From assembly GCA_026224875.1 (NCBI GenBank), contig JAMFRU010000001.1:1-64000 (forward strand): a stretch of DNA of 64,000 nucleotides, given 5' to 3'. The translations under genes were made by a program, and so were the position numbers. Positions 27,189-35,631 of the stretch are shown here, one piece after another. Positions within the stretch are counted from its first letter, which is position 1. Each line of letters starts with the position of its first letter. A model generated the notes under the pieces. That model worked only from the letters and a program-made list of their open reading frames with translations. It was not told where the DNA came from and searched no databases. The stretch is from Acidocella sp. Its GTDB lineage: Bacteria; Pseudomonadota; Alphaproteobacteria; Acetobacterales; Acetobacteraceae.

Positions 27189-28013
27189 TCAGCCCTTGAT
27201 GAAGGCCAGCAGATCGGCGTTGATGGTTGCCGCCTCGGTCGTCGGCATGCCGTGCGGGAAGCCGGCATAGGTTTTCAAACTGCCGTTTTTCAGCAGTTTG
27301 GCCGAGAGCGGGCCGGAATCTGCATAGGGGACGATCTGGTCGTCATCGCCATGCATCACCAGCACCGGCACGGTGATCTTCTTGAGGTCCTCGGTGAAAT
27401 CGGTCTGGGAAAACGCAACGACACCGTCGTAATGCGCCTTCGCCCCGCCGTTCATGCCCTGGCGCCACCAATTCCAGATTACGCCCTGGGACGGCTTGGC
27501 CCCCGGCCGATTATAGCCATAGAACGGCCCAGCCGGCAGATCGTAATAAAACTGCGCGCGGTTGGTCGCTACCTGCGCCTGAATCCCGTCAAACACATCC
27601 TTCGGCGTGCCGCCCGGATTGGCCTCGGTTTTAACCATCAGCGGCGGCACGGCGGAGATGAGACAGCCCTTGGCCACGCGCGCCTCGCCGTGCCGGGCGA
27701 TGTAATGCGCAACCTCGCCGCCGCCGGTGGAATGCCCCACATGCACGGCGTTTTTCAGGTCGAGATGTTCGGTGAGTGCCGCCAGATCATCGGCGTAATG
27801 GTCCATGTCATGACCATCCGCCACCTGGGTGGAGCGGCCATGCCCGCGCCGGTCATGCGCAATCACCCGGTAGCCCGTGGCCAGAAAGAACATCATCTGC
27901 GCATCCCAATCGTCGGACGACAACGGCCAGCCATGGCTGAACACGATGGGTTGCCCGGTGCCCCAGTCTTTGTAGAATATTTCGACGCCGTCCTTGGTGG
28001 TGATCGTCGGCAT
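27189..28013 (-). CDS. Alpha/beta hydrolase, non-haem chloroperoxidase/esterase type
   Basis: This 274-aa cofactor-free hydrolase has the triad S95 (GHSTGGG), D225 ([10 protein letters not shown]) and H254 (GFPHGMPTT). [15 protein letters not shown] and [11 protein letters not shown] are typical of the perhydrolase/bromoperoxidase BPO-A2 group. GGAGGG lies 5 nt upstream of the start. A TetR gene lies 83 bp upstream on the same strand and may share its transcript. The native role is probably ester or lactone hydrolysis. Confidence 0.88.
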   Translation of the reverse strand: MPTITTKDGVEIFYKDWGTGQPIVFSHGWPLSSDDWDAQMMFFLATGYRVIAHDRRGHGRSTQVADGHDMDHYADDLAALTEHLDLKNAVHVGHSTGGGEVAHYIARHGEARVAKGCLISAVPPLMVKTEANPGGTPKDVFDGIQAQVATNRAQFYYDLPAGPFYGYNRPGAKPSQGVIWNWWRQGMNGGAKAHYDGVVAFSQTDFTEDLKKITVPVLVMHGDDDQIVPYADSGPLSAKLLKNGSLKTYAGFPHGMPTTEAATINADLLAFIKG

Positions 28014-28096
28014 GGCTACCCTCCGTTGGCTTGTGATACGGACAGGCTACCCCCCGGTAGCGGCGGGGTCTTGAACATCCCAATGCAGAAACGCTG

Positions 28097-28705
28097 TTAT
28101 TCTGGCTTGAGCGGGTACGGCATTATGCCCTCGGCGGGGCCCGGCCCTTCAATCTGGTCCAGGTAATGTTCGATGAACGCAATCGTCTCCGCATGGCCTT
28201 CGGACGTACCGAGTGCCGCCTCCGAGTTGATCAGCCGGGACGCGCCATCGAGCAATATGGACAGCACAATCGGCGGCCATGCCCCGCGCTCCAGCCCGCG
28301 CTCTTCCAGCACCCGCGACAGCACCGCCGCATAAATCCGCCGCGTCCGCTCCGCCGCCCGCGCAATCTCCTTGCGCAGATGCTCGCGATGCGTCGCCAGC
28401 GCAATAAATTCCTTGTTCAGCCACGGCCCTTGCGCATCGATGCTGATTTTCCACAGCGTATGCAGCGGGGTTTTGGCGGCAATCGCCTGCGTTAAGCGTT
28501 GGAACTGCTGCTCCTCTACCCGCTGGAACAGGGCCAGAAACAGATCGTCCATGGAGCGGAAATAATAATGCACCAGCTGCGACTTCAGCCCTGCCTTGCT
28601 GGCGATCTTGCGCGAGCTGACGGCCGCATAGCCCTCCTCATGCATGATCTGCTCCGTCGCATCCAATATGGCGCTACGGGTGATGCTGCTCCTGTCCCCA
28701 CTCAT
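28097..28705 (-). CDS. TetR-family transcriptional regulator
   Basis: This 202-aa protein has the N-terminal TetR HTH (ITRSAILDATEQIMHEEGYA, then VSSRKIASKAGLKSQLVHYYFRSMDDLFLAL, residues 8-58) and a helical ligand-binding C terminus. It is flanked on the same strand by a hydrolase (downstream) and an SDR (upstream). The three TTAWGC-N4-GCWYAA palindromes at 29.5-30.7 kb are candidate targets, but the assignment is inference from proximity. Confidence 0.85.
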   Translation of the reverse strand: MSGDRSSITRSAILDATEQIMHEEGYAAVSSRKIASKAGLKSQLVHYYFRSMDDLFLALFQRVEEQQFQRLTQAIAAKTPLHTLWKISIDAQGPWLNKEFIALATHREHLRKEIARAAERTRRIYAAVLSRVLEERGLERGAWPPIVLSILLDGASRLINSEAALGTSEGHAETIAFIEHYLDQIEGPGPAEGIMPYPLKPE

Positions 28706-28764
28706 TCATCCGGCCCCATGCTTATACCGGGGACAATACGCGCACCGGAGCAATGGGACCAGTC

Positions 28765-29544
28765 TCAACCCACCATTACATTACCGGCATCCACATTTAT
28801 GGACTGGCCGGTGATGGTGCGCGCCATATCGGAGGCTAGAAACAGCGCCAGATTGGTAACGTCTTCCGGCGTGCTGACAACTTTCAGCGCCATATCCTTC
28901 AATGTCACCAACAGCCGGTCCTCATAGCTGATCCCCTGCTCCTTGGCCGTGCGCTCGACCCAGCTTTTCAGCAGCGCGGTCTCAATCTGCCCGGGCACGA
29001 CGCAATTGCAGCGAATACCATATTCCCCCACCTCGGTGGCAATCACCTTGGTCAGCACCCGCAACCCCGCCTTGGCCACGCTGTAATGGCTCTTGCGCGG
29101 CATGCCGTTCCACCCGGCGGTCGAAGAAAAATTCAGGATTACGCCCGATCTGCGCTCCAGCATCGAACGGCGCAGCACCTCGCGGCTGCACAGCATCGCG
29201 GCGGTCACATCCACCGCGATGGTTGCATTCCAATTCTCCAGCGTCTGCTCCCAGATGAATTTATCCGTGCCCGGCACGGCGGCATTATTCATCATGATAT
29301 CGACCTGACCCCAGTGCGTCATCGCGGCGTCCACCATCGCGGCAACGTCTTCTTCCTTGGTCACATCAGCACGTATGGCAATCGCATTCTCGCCGATCTG
29401 CGCTGCAGCTTCCTCCACCAGTTCGAACCTGCGTGCCGCCAGCACAACGCGCGCGCCTTCATCAGCCAGCATTTTGGACATCACAGGCCCCAGCCCTGTG
29501 CTTGCCCCGGTGACGATCGCGACTTTACCTGTAAAGCGGGCCAT
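28765..29544 (-). CDS. Short-chain dehydrogenase/reductase
   Basis: This 259-aa SDR has GASTGLGPVMSK as nucleotide-binding motif (residues 12-23), MMNNAAVPG near 86, FSSTAGWNGMPRKSHYSVAKAG as the S-Y-K catalytic region, and the C-terminal GQSINVDAGNVMVG. ATG 29544 is chosen because AGAGGAG precedes it at 7 nt; the open frame extends upstream to 29574. A palindrome shared with two other promoters lies at 29567-29582, directly upstream. A second, broken SDR gene is adjacent on the same strand. Confidence 0.85.
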   Translation of the reverse strand: MARFTGKVAIVTGASTGLGPVMSKMLADEGARVVLAARRFELVEEAAAQIGENAIAIRADVTKEEDVAAMVDAAMTHWGQVDIMMNNAAVPGTDKFIWEQTLENWNATIAVDVTAAMLCSREVLRRSMLERRSGVILNFSSTAGWNGMPRKSHYSVAKAGLRVLTKVIATEVGEYGIRCNCVVPGQIETALLKSWVERTAKEQGISYEDRLLVTLKDMALKVVSTPEDVTNLALFLASDMARTITGQSINVDAGNVMVG

Positions 29545-29566
29545 CGGAATCTCCTCTATTGTGTAA

Positions 29567-29582
29567 TTATGCATTCGCTTAA
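29567..29582. promoter_or_regulatory. Operator-like site TTATGC-ATTC-GCTTAA
   Basis: This inverted repeat of two 6-bp half-sites around 4 bp lies 23 bp upstream of the SDR start. It matches the site at 29958-29973 at 15 of 16 positions. Confidence 0.55.
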
Positions 29583-29613
29583 CATTGGCCGGGCTAGAAC
29601 GTCAATCAATCCG

Positions 29614-29924
29614 TTATTCGGCCATAAACCCCGCCAGCATATCGCGCATCGCCTCGGCTACCTGGCGGCGGGGCAGGGCGTTGAACATCGTGAATGCCTC
29701 TTGTATCTGCGGGCGCACCAGCACCGGGCCGTTGGCAATATCTGCCAGCGTGTCGCGCGCTATGTCATCCGGCGCGTCGATGATCTGGTCAGGCGCATCG
29801 TGCAAGCCCATCTTCGCGCGCTCCAGCGTATCGACCGCCCCAGCTGGCGCGCAAACGCGGCACCAACGCCTTCCGAGCCGCCGGTAATCAACGCCCATGG
29901 CCCGTATTGAGTCTTGGAAATCAT
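29614..29924 (-). pseudogene. SDR gene with large internal deletion
   Basis: The gene keeps its ribosome site (GGGAG) and start at 29924 and encodes MISKTQYGPWALITGGSEG and VGAAFARQLG, a normal SDR N terminus. After about 29 codons the match stops. In another frame the C-terminal end of the same kind of SDR follows: LERAKMGLHDAPDQIIDAPD, DIARDTLADIANGPVL and LPRRQVAEAMRDMLAGF, stopping at 29614. About 150-160 residues, including the active site, are missing, and the two parts are out of frame. This is a recent-looking deletion, since both ends are well preserved. Confidence 0.8.
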
Positions 29925-29957
29925 GGTGTTCTCCCGTTTTTTCTGCGCTGATATTTA

Positions 29958-29973
29958 TTATGCAGTCGCTTAA
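29958..29973. promoter_or_regulatory. Operator-like site TTATGC-AGTC-GCTTAA
   Basis: It is the same palindrome as at 29567, here 34 bp upstream of the broken SDR gene's start, and probably part of its original promoter. Confidence 0.55.
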
Positions 29974-30025
29974 TGCTCATTAGGCCGGATATTTACGCCT
30001 GCGGTCAAGCTATTTACGCGTCTTA

Positions 30026-30496
30026 TTAAGCATCGGCGGGCGGCATTGCCGGTGGTGGCCCGTAATCTTCCTGCGCAAAAAACTCGCCGGACATATCCTC
30101 CTTGCCCATGTAATGCAGTTGGAAGAAGGCCCAGGCGCGGCGCCATACACCGTTCTGCTCGGCAAACCGCTCATAATACGTGGCAACCGTGTGGCTGGGC
30201 GGCGTGTTCTTGTAAGCGTTCAGCTCCGTCACATAGGTCCGCCCCGTCGCCGTGCCCTGCCCAATCTCGAGGATAGGAGCACGGAAAGTCATAAGCACCC
30301 AATGGGAGTTCGCAATCCGCTCCTGCAGAAATGCCATGGCCTCCCGCCGCCCGCGCAATACATATGCTCCCAGCCGCCATTCGGCATCTTCCGTAAAACA
30401 ATCAGCGAAGCTGCTAAAATCCTTACGGAACACCGCATCGGCATAGCGTGCATGGAGCCGCCGGATTCCGGCCTCCGCCGAGAGATAATCGGTCAT
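30026..30496 (-). CDS. NTF2/SnoaL-like protein
   Basis: This 156-aa protein has the SnoaL-type cone fold: IRRLHARYADAVFRKDFSSFADCFTEDAEWRL at residues 10-41, LRGRREAMAFLQERI, and WRRAWAFFQLHYMGKED near 125. ATG 30496 is supported by AAGGGA at about 8 nt; a longer frame to 30553 is not. It is on the same strand as the SDR genes at 28.7-29.9 kb and could be the first gene of their transcript. Family members include ketosteroid-isomerase-like enzymes and scytalone-dehydratase relatives. Confidence 0.75.
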   Translation of the reverse strand: MTDYLSAEAGIRRLHARYADAVFRKDFSSFADCFTEDAEWRLGAYVLRGRREAMAFLQERIANSHWVLMTFRAPILEIGQGTATGRTYVTELNAYKNTPPSHTVATYYERFAEQNGVWRRAWAFFQLHYMGKEDMSGEFFAQEDYGPPPAMPPADA

Positions 30497-30650
30497 CCTC
30501 AATCCCTTCCCGCGCGTTTTTACGGCCGCGGATAATATGTTTTTTCTTTTCAATATTTAGCAAGCGCCCAAACCCGGAGCAAGGCAATATCGGGGGCGGC
30601 TCCAGCACATCTCTGGCATATCATCAGATTGACGAAATCGGAAAACATAT

Positions 30651-30666
30651 TTAAGCAGATGCTCAA
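30651..30666. promoter_or_regulatory. Operator-like site TTAAGC-AGAT-GCTCAA
   Basis: This is a third, weaker match to the TTAWGC-N4-GCWYAA palindrome, lying between the divergent NTF2-like genes at 30496 and 30750. Confidence 0.4.
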
Positions 30667-30749
30667 AAAAATACCGGCAATCCGGTATGGGCGGGGAAAA
30701 GGCGGTTGAATAGACCGCCGCCGGCGTTGCAAGAGATAGGAGAGCGTGA

Positions 30750-31241
30750 GTGGACATGGAACAGCGTTTGGCGGCCCTTGAGGCACGGCTTCTGGCGGCG
30801 GAGGACCATCTCGAAATTCTACGCCTGCTGAACAGTTATGGCCCGCTGGTCGATAGCGGCTCCAGCGAACCGGCCGCCGATTTATGGGTGGCAGGCGGCG
30901 GCTATAATTTCAGCGGGGGCTTAAGCGGCGGCACGTGCCTCACAGCGCCCGAGCAGCTGGTCGCCATGTATGAAACCGAGGGCCATAAAGGCCTGGTTGC
31001 CACCGGCGTGTCGCATCTCACCGCCACGCCGCGCATTACCGTGCATGGCGACACAGCCGAAGCCGTCGGCTATTCCTTCGTGGTGTTGAAAGAGGGCGAC
31101 CGCTGGTATTTCTGGCGTGCCGCCATCAACCACTGGATTCTCATGCGCACCCCCGCAGGCTGGCGCATCAAAGAGCGTTTCAACCGCGGGCTCGACGGCT
31201 CTCAGGATTCACACGACACGATGCGTAAAATACTGGACTGA
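30750..31241 (+). CDS. NTF2/SnoaL-like protein
   Basis: This 163-aa protein has LAALEARLLAAEDHLEILRLLNSYGPLVDSG at the N terminus, VSHLTATPRITVHGDTAEAVGYS in the middle, and FWRAAINHWILMRTPAGWRIKERFNR near the end, the usual SnoaL_4 pattern. The start could be GTG 30750 (AGGAGA 6 nt upstream) or ATG 30756 (12 nt). It is followed 16 bp downstream by another small protein of similar size, so the two form an operon, divergent from a third NTF2-like gene. Confidence 0.72.
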   Translation: MDMEQRLAALEARLLAAEDHLEILRLLNSYGPLVDSGSSEPAADLWVAGGGYNFSGGLSGGTCLTAPEQLVAMYETEGHKGLVATGVSHLTATPRITVHGDTAEAVGYSFVVLKEGDRWYFWRAAINHWILMRTPAGWRIKERFNRGLDGSQDSHDTMRKILD

Positions 31242-31257
31242 ACCAAGGGAGGTTAAT

Positions 31258-31692
31258 ATGGCGAATGAAATGCCGAATGCAGAGGAATTCACCGGGCTTT
31301 CCCGGAAAGTTCTGAAATATAGCGAAGGTTTCGCAAAGATCTCGGAGAAATTGCAGAAAGGTCCTGTGTCGGATGCGGATTGGGCGCATTTCGAACAGGT
31401 CGTGGATGTCGAGAATTTCGAGCGTCAGGGCGTGTTCCTGACCGCCGAGGCAGAAATATGCGGCTGGAAAAAATACAAGGAAATCATCTCCAGCTACGCT
31501 GGCGGCACCATATGGGAAGGCACGCTGCGGAACATCACGGAGAGCAAAAACCGTGTCATCCTAGAGCTTGAAGAACGCAATATCCGCAACGGCATCACCA
31601 ATGTTTCAAACACGGTAACAATCTACGAATTCAACGAGGCAGGGCAGGTGCGCCATCTCGAAGTTTACGTAATGCCATTACGGGAAAACTGA
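31258..31692 (+). CDS. Small NTF2-like/unknown protein
   Basis: This 144-aa protein has a well-placed start (AAGGGAGG, 6 nt before ATG 31258). The C-terminal half (GTIWEGTLRNITESKNRVILE through VTIYEFNEAGQVRHLEVYVMP) reads like the last strands of an NTF2-like sheet, where the phrase YEFNEAGQVRHLEVY is common. The N-terminal half is charged and helical. It is the last gene of its operon; a long perfect hairpin terminator begins on its stop codon. Confidence 0.65.
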   Translation: MANEMPNAEEFTGLSRKVLKYSEGFAKISEKLQKGPVSDADWAHFEQVVDVENFERQGVFLTAEAEICGWKKYKEIISSYAGGTIWEGTLRNITESKNRVILELEERNIRNGITNVSNTVTIYEFNEAGQVRHLEVYVMPLREN

Positions 31693-31730
31693 ATTTTTGC
31701 GGCGCTGGAAAAACCAGCGCCGCAAAAATT
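31692..31730. terminator. Bidirectional terminator, 17-bp perfect stem
   Basis: AATTTTTGCGGCGCTGG pairs perfectly with CCAGCGCCGCAAAAATT around a loop of five A. The T/A tracts at the stem base make it active in both directions. Confidence 0.85.
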
Positions 31731-31733
31731 ACC

Positions 31734-31779
31734 AAAAGTTTTTTGCGCCACTTTTTTACAAAAAAGCGGCTGCTTTTTA
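31734..31779 (+). repeat. Dispersed terminator-like repeat, copy (c)
   Basis: AAAAGTTTTTTGCGCCAC is followed by TTTTTTACAAAAAAGCGG and CTGCTTTTT, matching copies at 9222, 13783 and 51409. It lies directly behind another terminator and before the convergent CMD-family gene. Confidence 0.65.
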
Positions 31780-31781
31780 AC

Positions 31782-32450
31782 TTAAACTTTTTTCCCTTTA
31801 GCCGCATTATTAGCAGCCCAATCCTTGCTCTCTCCAGGCCGCTCGCCGGTCGTTGGGGTATCACCCGTTTCGGTCTTCAGGTCGTAACCGATCTTATTGA
31901 CGTTATCTTCAAGCTGCACACCTAGTACCGCGATCGTCCAGCTCAGCATGGTGTAATTGCCGACCGTGAATATAAAATCCATGATCTGTTGCTTGTCGAA
32001 ATGCTGGGTCAGCTTGGCCCAGCTCGCATCTGAAAGACAATTGTTCTGCAACAACTCGTCCACGGCCGTTAAAACGGCGTGGTCCTGCTCATTCCAGTCG
32101 CCGCCCGCCGGGAATTCCTTGATCGCCGCAATTTCTTCCAGCGTCACGCCGATTTTGAGCGCGTAGCCAACATGGTAATGCCACTCATAGGCTGATTTAA
32201 GCCGCCATGAGGTGCGTAGCACAACCAGCTCGCGCGGACGCGCCGGCAATGTGGAGTCCAGCAGCAAATGCTTGCCGAAAACATTATACGCCAAAGCCAG
32301 TTTGGGGTGATGCGCCTGCACCATAACGAGGTTGGAGACTGAGCCTACTTCCCGCGCATTCGGCTCGCCCCAAAAGGCAAATACGTCGCGCGCTGCATCT
32401 GTCCATTCTTCTTTCGGCAGAGGCAATATACGTGGTGTCGTCTCAGTCAT
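31782..32450 (-). CDS. Carboxymuconolactone decarboxylase (CMD) family protein
   Basis: This 222-aa all-helical protein has the CMD signature ARPRELVVLRTSWRLKSAYEWHYHVGYALKIGVT (residues about 71-104), including the E-W-x-x-H element. It lacks the CxxC redox pair of AhpD, so a non-thiol role (decarboxylation or an unknown reaction) is more likely than peroxidase activity. It is the last gene of a TetR - aldo/keto reductase - CMD operon, 14 bp after the reductase gene. The C terminus is Lys/Ala-rich and disordered. Confidence 0.8.
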   Translation of the reverse strand: MTETTPRILPLPKEEWTDAARDVFAFWGEPNAREVGSVSNLVMVQAHHPKLALAYNVFGKHLLLDSTLPARPRELVVLRTSWRLKSAYEWHYHVGYALKIGVTLEEIAAIKEFPAGGDWNEQDHAVLTAVDELLQNNCLSDASWAKLTQHFDKQQIMDFIFTVGNYTMLSWTIAVLGVQLEDNVNKIGYDLKTETGDTPTTGERPGESKDWAANNAAKGKKV

Positions 32451-32464
32451 TTCTTATCCGCCCT

Positions 32465-33532
32465 TTATGAACGTTGCGCGACTTTCACGCGCCCGAACAT
32501 CATGCTCGCAGGCCCATCCTTGAGCAAGTCATGCGGAAAGCCAAGCTCGATTTTACTGGCGGCATCAAGCTGGGCAATTTGCGCCGCGCTAAAATCCACA
32601 TCCAATGCCGCGAGATTATTCTCTAGCTGCGGCAATGTCCGCGCGCCGATCAGCGGTGAAACCACGGCGGGGTTGAGCATGGTCCAGGCCAGCGCCACCT
32701 GCGCGGAGGTAACACCCATCTCGGCCGCAACGTCAGAGACTACAGCTACGATCCCCAGATTATGTTCGGTGAGGCGGCCGGTTGCGATGTTGATATCCTT
32801 GCGCGAACCATCCTTGCCGAAATCCGCAGGTGGTTTTGCGTCGAGGTCGGCACGGCTGTATTTGCCGGAAAGCACGCCACCGGCGAGCGGCGACCAGGGC
32901 AGCACGCCCATGCCCATCTCAAGCGCCATCGGCATAAGTTCGCGCTCCACGGTGCGCTCGGTGAGGTTATAGGGGATCTGCAACGCAATCAGCGGAATCC
33001 ACCCGCGCAATTCGGCAATCGCCTGCATGCGCGAGGCCTGCCAGGCCGGGATATCGGAGAGACCCGCGTGTACGATCTTGCCCGCCCGCGCGAGGTCATC
33101 AAACGCGCGCAGAATCTCCTCAACCGGGGTACGATAATCCCACATATGCAGATACAATAAATCGATATAATCGGTCTCCAGCCGCCGCAAACTATCCTCC
33201 ACCGCGCGCACCATATTCTTGCGATGGTTGCCGCTGGCGTTCGGGTCGCCCGGGCGCATGGTGAGCGAATATTTGGTGGAGATGACCAGGCTATCGCGCC
33301 GTCCCGCGATCAATTTCGCCAGCACGCATTCCGACTGGCCGTTGCTGTAGAAATTCGCGGTATCGATAAAATTCCCGCCTTTTTCAACATATAAATCGAC
33401 CATTTTTTTCGCGGTCTCATCATCCGTGCCCCAGGCCCCGCTTACGCCAAAGGTCATGGTGCCGAGCGAAAGCGGCGAGACGCGCAGGCCGGAGCGGCCG
33501 AGCAGGCGATAATCATCGAGTTGAATCGGCAT
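32465..33532 (-). CDS. Aldo/keto reductase
   Basis: This 355-aa NADPH-dependent reductase has the AKR tetrad D57, Y62 (in DTANFYSNGQSE), K87 (in VISTKYS) and H129 (in LLYLHMWD). The C-terminal cofactor loop includes VSPLIGARTLPQLENNL. It belongs to the potassium-channel-beta/YajO-like group. It is transcribed 20 bp downstream of a TetR gene and before a CMD gene, all on the minus strand. It probably reduces an aldehyde or ketone intermediate of the local pathway. Confidence 0.9.
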   Translation of the reverse strand: MPIQLDDYRLLGRSGLRVSPLSLGTMTFGVSGAWGTDDETAKKMVDLYVEKGGNFIDTANFYSNGQSECVLAKLIAGRRDSLVISTKYSLTMRPGDPNASGNHRKNMVRAVEDSLRRLETDYIDLLYLHMWDYRTPVEEILRAFDDLARAGKIVHAGLSDIPAWQASRMQAIAELRGWIPLIALQIPYNLTERTVERELMPMALEMGMGVLPWSPLAGGVLSGKYSRADLDAKPPADFGKDGSRKDINIATGRLTEHNLGIVAVVSDVAAEMGVTSAQVALAWTMLNPAVVSPLIGARTLPQLENNLAALDVDFSAAQIAQLDAASKIELGFPHDLLKDGPASMMFGRVKVAQRS

Positions 33533-33552
33533 TTAGTCCTCCGTTTATTGTT

Positions 33553-34194
33553 TCAGGCTTTGCCAGGGTCTTTCGCATAACCGGTTATGGCGATGCCGGT
33601 GAGATGTTCGGCCAAAACGGCCAAATCCACTTTCTCCTCGCCGAGTGTCTGGTCCATGGCGAGTGCGAAAATCATTCCGAACACGGCCACCTCGATGAGC
33701 CTGGCATCAAACCCGGGTTTAAGCAGTCGGCCGATGGCCTCCGCGCGTTCCTGTAAAATCGGCGTGATCTGTTCGCGATACAGTTTTTTGCCGAGTTCGA
33801 GGTCGGAAAACATGGCCGCGGTGAAGAGCGGAAAAATCTCCACCATGGTCGCAATCTGCCGCTGCGCCGTGGTCTGGGCCAGCGCGCGCATACCCTCCAG
33901 CGATCCGACTGCCTCGTAGCTTTGTACCCGGTCATTCATGCCGCGCACGGCCTCCACCAGTGGCTCCACCACCGCGGCGTGAAACAGCGCCTCCTTGGAT
34001 TCGAAATGCTCGAACAGCGTCGCCTGATTGACCTCGGCCGCCTTGGCGATATCGCGCGTGCGCGCCCCTTGCAGGTTGCTGCGGGCGAAAACCTGCTGCG
34101 CCGCCTCTATGATCAGCCGCCGACGCTCCTTGGCCGGCAGATACGCCCGGCGCAGTTTAACGGGCAGCTCGGCGGTTTTGTCTTTTTCTGTCAC
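33553..34194 (-). CDS. TetR-family transcriptional regulator (autoregulated operon leader)
   Basis: This 213-aa protein has the HTH at residues 23-70 (RRLIIEAAQQVFARSNLQGARTRDIAKAAEVNQATLFEHFESKEALFHAA). It is the first gene of the operon with the aldo/keto reductase and CMD genes. A 20-bp palindrome AATCAA-N8-TTGATT lies 11 bp upstream of its start and is probably its own operator. Confidence 0.85.
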   Translation of the reverse strand: MTEKDKTAELPVKLRRAYLPAKERRRLIIEAAQQVFARSNLQGARTRDIAKAAEVNQATLFEHFESKEALFHAAVVEPLVEAVRGMNDRVQSYEAVGSLEGMRALAQTTAQRQIATMVEIFPLFTAAMFSDLELGKKLYREQITPILQERAEAIGRLLKPGFDARLIEVAVFGMIFALAMDQTLGEEKVDLAVLAEHLTGIAITGYAKDPGKA

Positions 34195-34205
34195 GTCCCC
34201 GCCTT

Positions 34206-34225
34206 AATCAATCATCTGGTTGATT
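34206..34225. promoter_or_regulatory. Palindrome AATCAA-N8-TTGATT upstream of the TetR operon
   Basis: The arms are perfect 6-mers; spacing suits a TetR dimer. It lies between the TetR gene start and the end of the kinase-like gene. Confidence 0.5.
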
Positions 34226-34253
34226 TATGCCGTGGCACGCGGATTTTTGCAAC

Positions 34254-35486
34254 CTATCCCCGTGTCCGCGCCAGCACGAGATCGAGGCTGGCGCCAAAAT
34301 CATGCGCTTTCCAGAGGCTCAGGAAAATCGTGAAAATATGCAGGAAGCTGCGGGCGGATTCCTGCCTGCGGAACACCGGATCAAGCGGCCCGGTGGCCGT
34401 TGCCGCTTCCGGCAGCCGTGCCAGCACGATGTATGGCGCGTTGATCAGCCCAGCGAGGCCGATCATTGCGGCGTATGAATTCAAATTCAGCGTCAGCTCG
34501 GCGATGTCGAGTTTCGGCCCGCCATGCGCCTGTAATTCATGGATGAACAGGGTCAACAACTCGCCCAGATGATGATCCCAGATGTCCAGACCAGCGCCGC
34601 ACAACCCGCCCCAGAGCGCATAAGCAACATTCATCTGCCGTGCCCGTTGCCAGTCGAGCAGCCCGCATTGCAGGGCGCCAAAAGCATCACGCCAGAACCA
34701 GGCGTTATCAATATGTGCGTTGAAATGGTTGAAGGCAATGAATTCCGGCGTGGCGATATGTGCCGGCAACAACTGCGGATAGCGCGCGGAAAATTCCGCA
34801 TACAGCGCCACACGCTCCCGCATGCCCGCCGCATCCAGCCCAATCGGGTCCTGGCGCACCACCTCGTCTACATCGAACGGAAACAGCTCCTCCACCTGTG
34901 GCGATAAAACCCCGGCCTTATGCGCGCCGGCGAGCCGCGCCAAAGCGGTGACGATGGCGCGATAATGCGCGAGCGGCTCTGCAAGTTCGTGGTCCATGCA
35001 TTTGGCATGCATTTTCTCAATCCCGCCTTCGCCAAAATCAATCCGCCCGGTGATGATCATGCCGGTACCCGATGCGGCGTGGAAATCAGCAAAGCAGGCG
35101 CGCGGCACGGCGATGGGGAAATTCTCCGAACGTGAAAGCTCGGCCAGCCTTATCTCAGCCTCCAGCTCCCCACGCCGCCGGTCACGAAAAATATCCTTGA
35201 AATCGCGCGAGAATTTCACGAACAGATCGCGCGGTAGCCCCGGCTCTTCGCGCGCATATTCCACGGACAAGAAAAGCTTCTCGCCCGTGCTGCCGAACGG
35301 GCAGGGCTCGAAGCGCGTAATCCTGGTCACCCGGTTATCGGCGGCAAGCGAGCCGAAGGCCCGGAACGCATCGGTCAGAAAATCCTCGCCTGCTTCCCGC
35401 AATGCCTTGGTATGTGCCGGTATGGCCAGCCCGGTGGCATCGCCAATCGCATTTTCCAGCACGTCGTCGTCATTATAGGGCTTCAT
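34254..35486 (-). CDS. Aminoglycoside-phosphotransferase/ecdysteroid-kinase-like protein
   Basis: This 410-aa protein kinase-like fold phosphotransferase resembles the DUF1679/EcKinase-like group, which is frequent in mycobacterial and alphaproteobacterial catabolic regions. The catalytic loop reads FNHFNAHIDNAWFW (the equivalent of HGDxxxxN, here with H, D and N retained), and the metal-binding motif is GLLDWQRAR. ATG 35486 is chosen; the frame runs on to 35549 without support. It may phosphorylate a small alcohol so that it can be retained or activated. Divergent from an SDR gene with a palindrome in between. Confidence 0.7.
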   Translation of the reverse strand: MKPYNDDDVLENAIGDATGLAIPAHTKALREAGEDFLTDAFRAFGSLAADNRVTRITRFEPCPFGSTGEKLFLSVEYAREEPGLPRDLFVKFSRDFKDIFRDRRRGELEAEIRLAELSRSENFPIAVPRACFADFHAASGTGMIITGRIDFGEGGIEKMHAKCMDHELAEPLAHYRAIVTALARLAGAHKAGVLSPQVEELFPFDVDEVVRQDPIGLDAAGMRERVALYAEFSARYPQLLPAHIATPEFIAFNHFNAHIDNAWFWRDAFGALQCGLLDWQRARQMNVAYALWGGLCGAGLDIWDHHLGELLTLFIHELQAHGGPKLDIAELTLNLNSYAAMIGLAGLINAPYIVLARLPEAATATGPLDPVFRRQESARSFLHIFTIFLSLWKAHDFGASLDLVLARTRG

Positions 35487-35556
35487 GGTTTTGTCCGTGC
35501 ATCGCTGTCCATCGCTAGCCCGCGTTATTCGGGGGCTTCTAAATCCCATTATTGCC

Positions 35557-35576
35557 TGCTAACGAGGTCATTAGCA
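35557..35576. promoter_or_regulatory. Palindrome TGCTAA-N8-TTAGCA in a divergent promoter region
   Basis: Perfect 6-bp arms with an 8-bp spacer between the kinase-like gene and the SDR gene. It has the same arm and spacer lengths as the palindrome at 34206 but a different sequence, so it would serve a different TetR-type repressor. Confidence 0.45.
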
Positions 35577-35631
35577 AAACGCGAGCAAAACCCGCCGGCC
35601 GGTGTAAGGCGGCGCAGAGGGAGGGAAAAAT

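Noticed and set aside
31782-32450. AhpD alkylhydroperoxidase activity
   Set aside because: The CMD-fold protein lacks the CxxC pair needed for AhpD redox chemistry.
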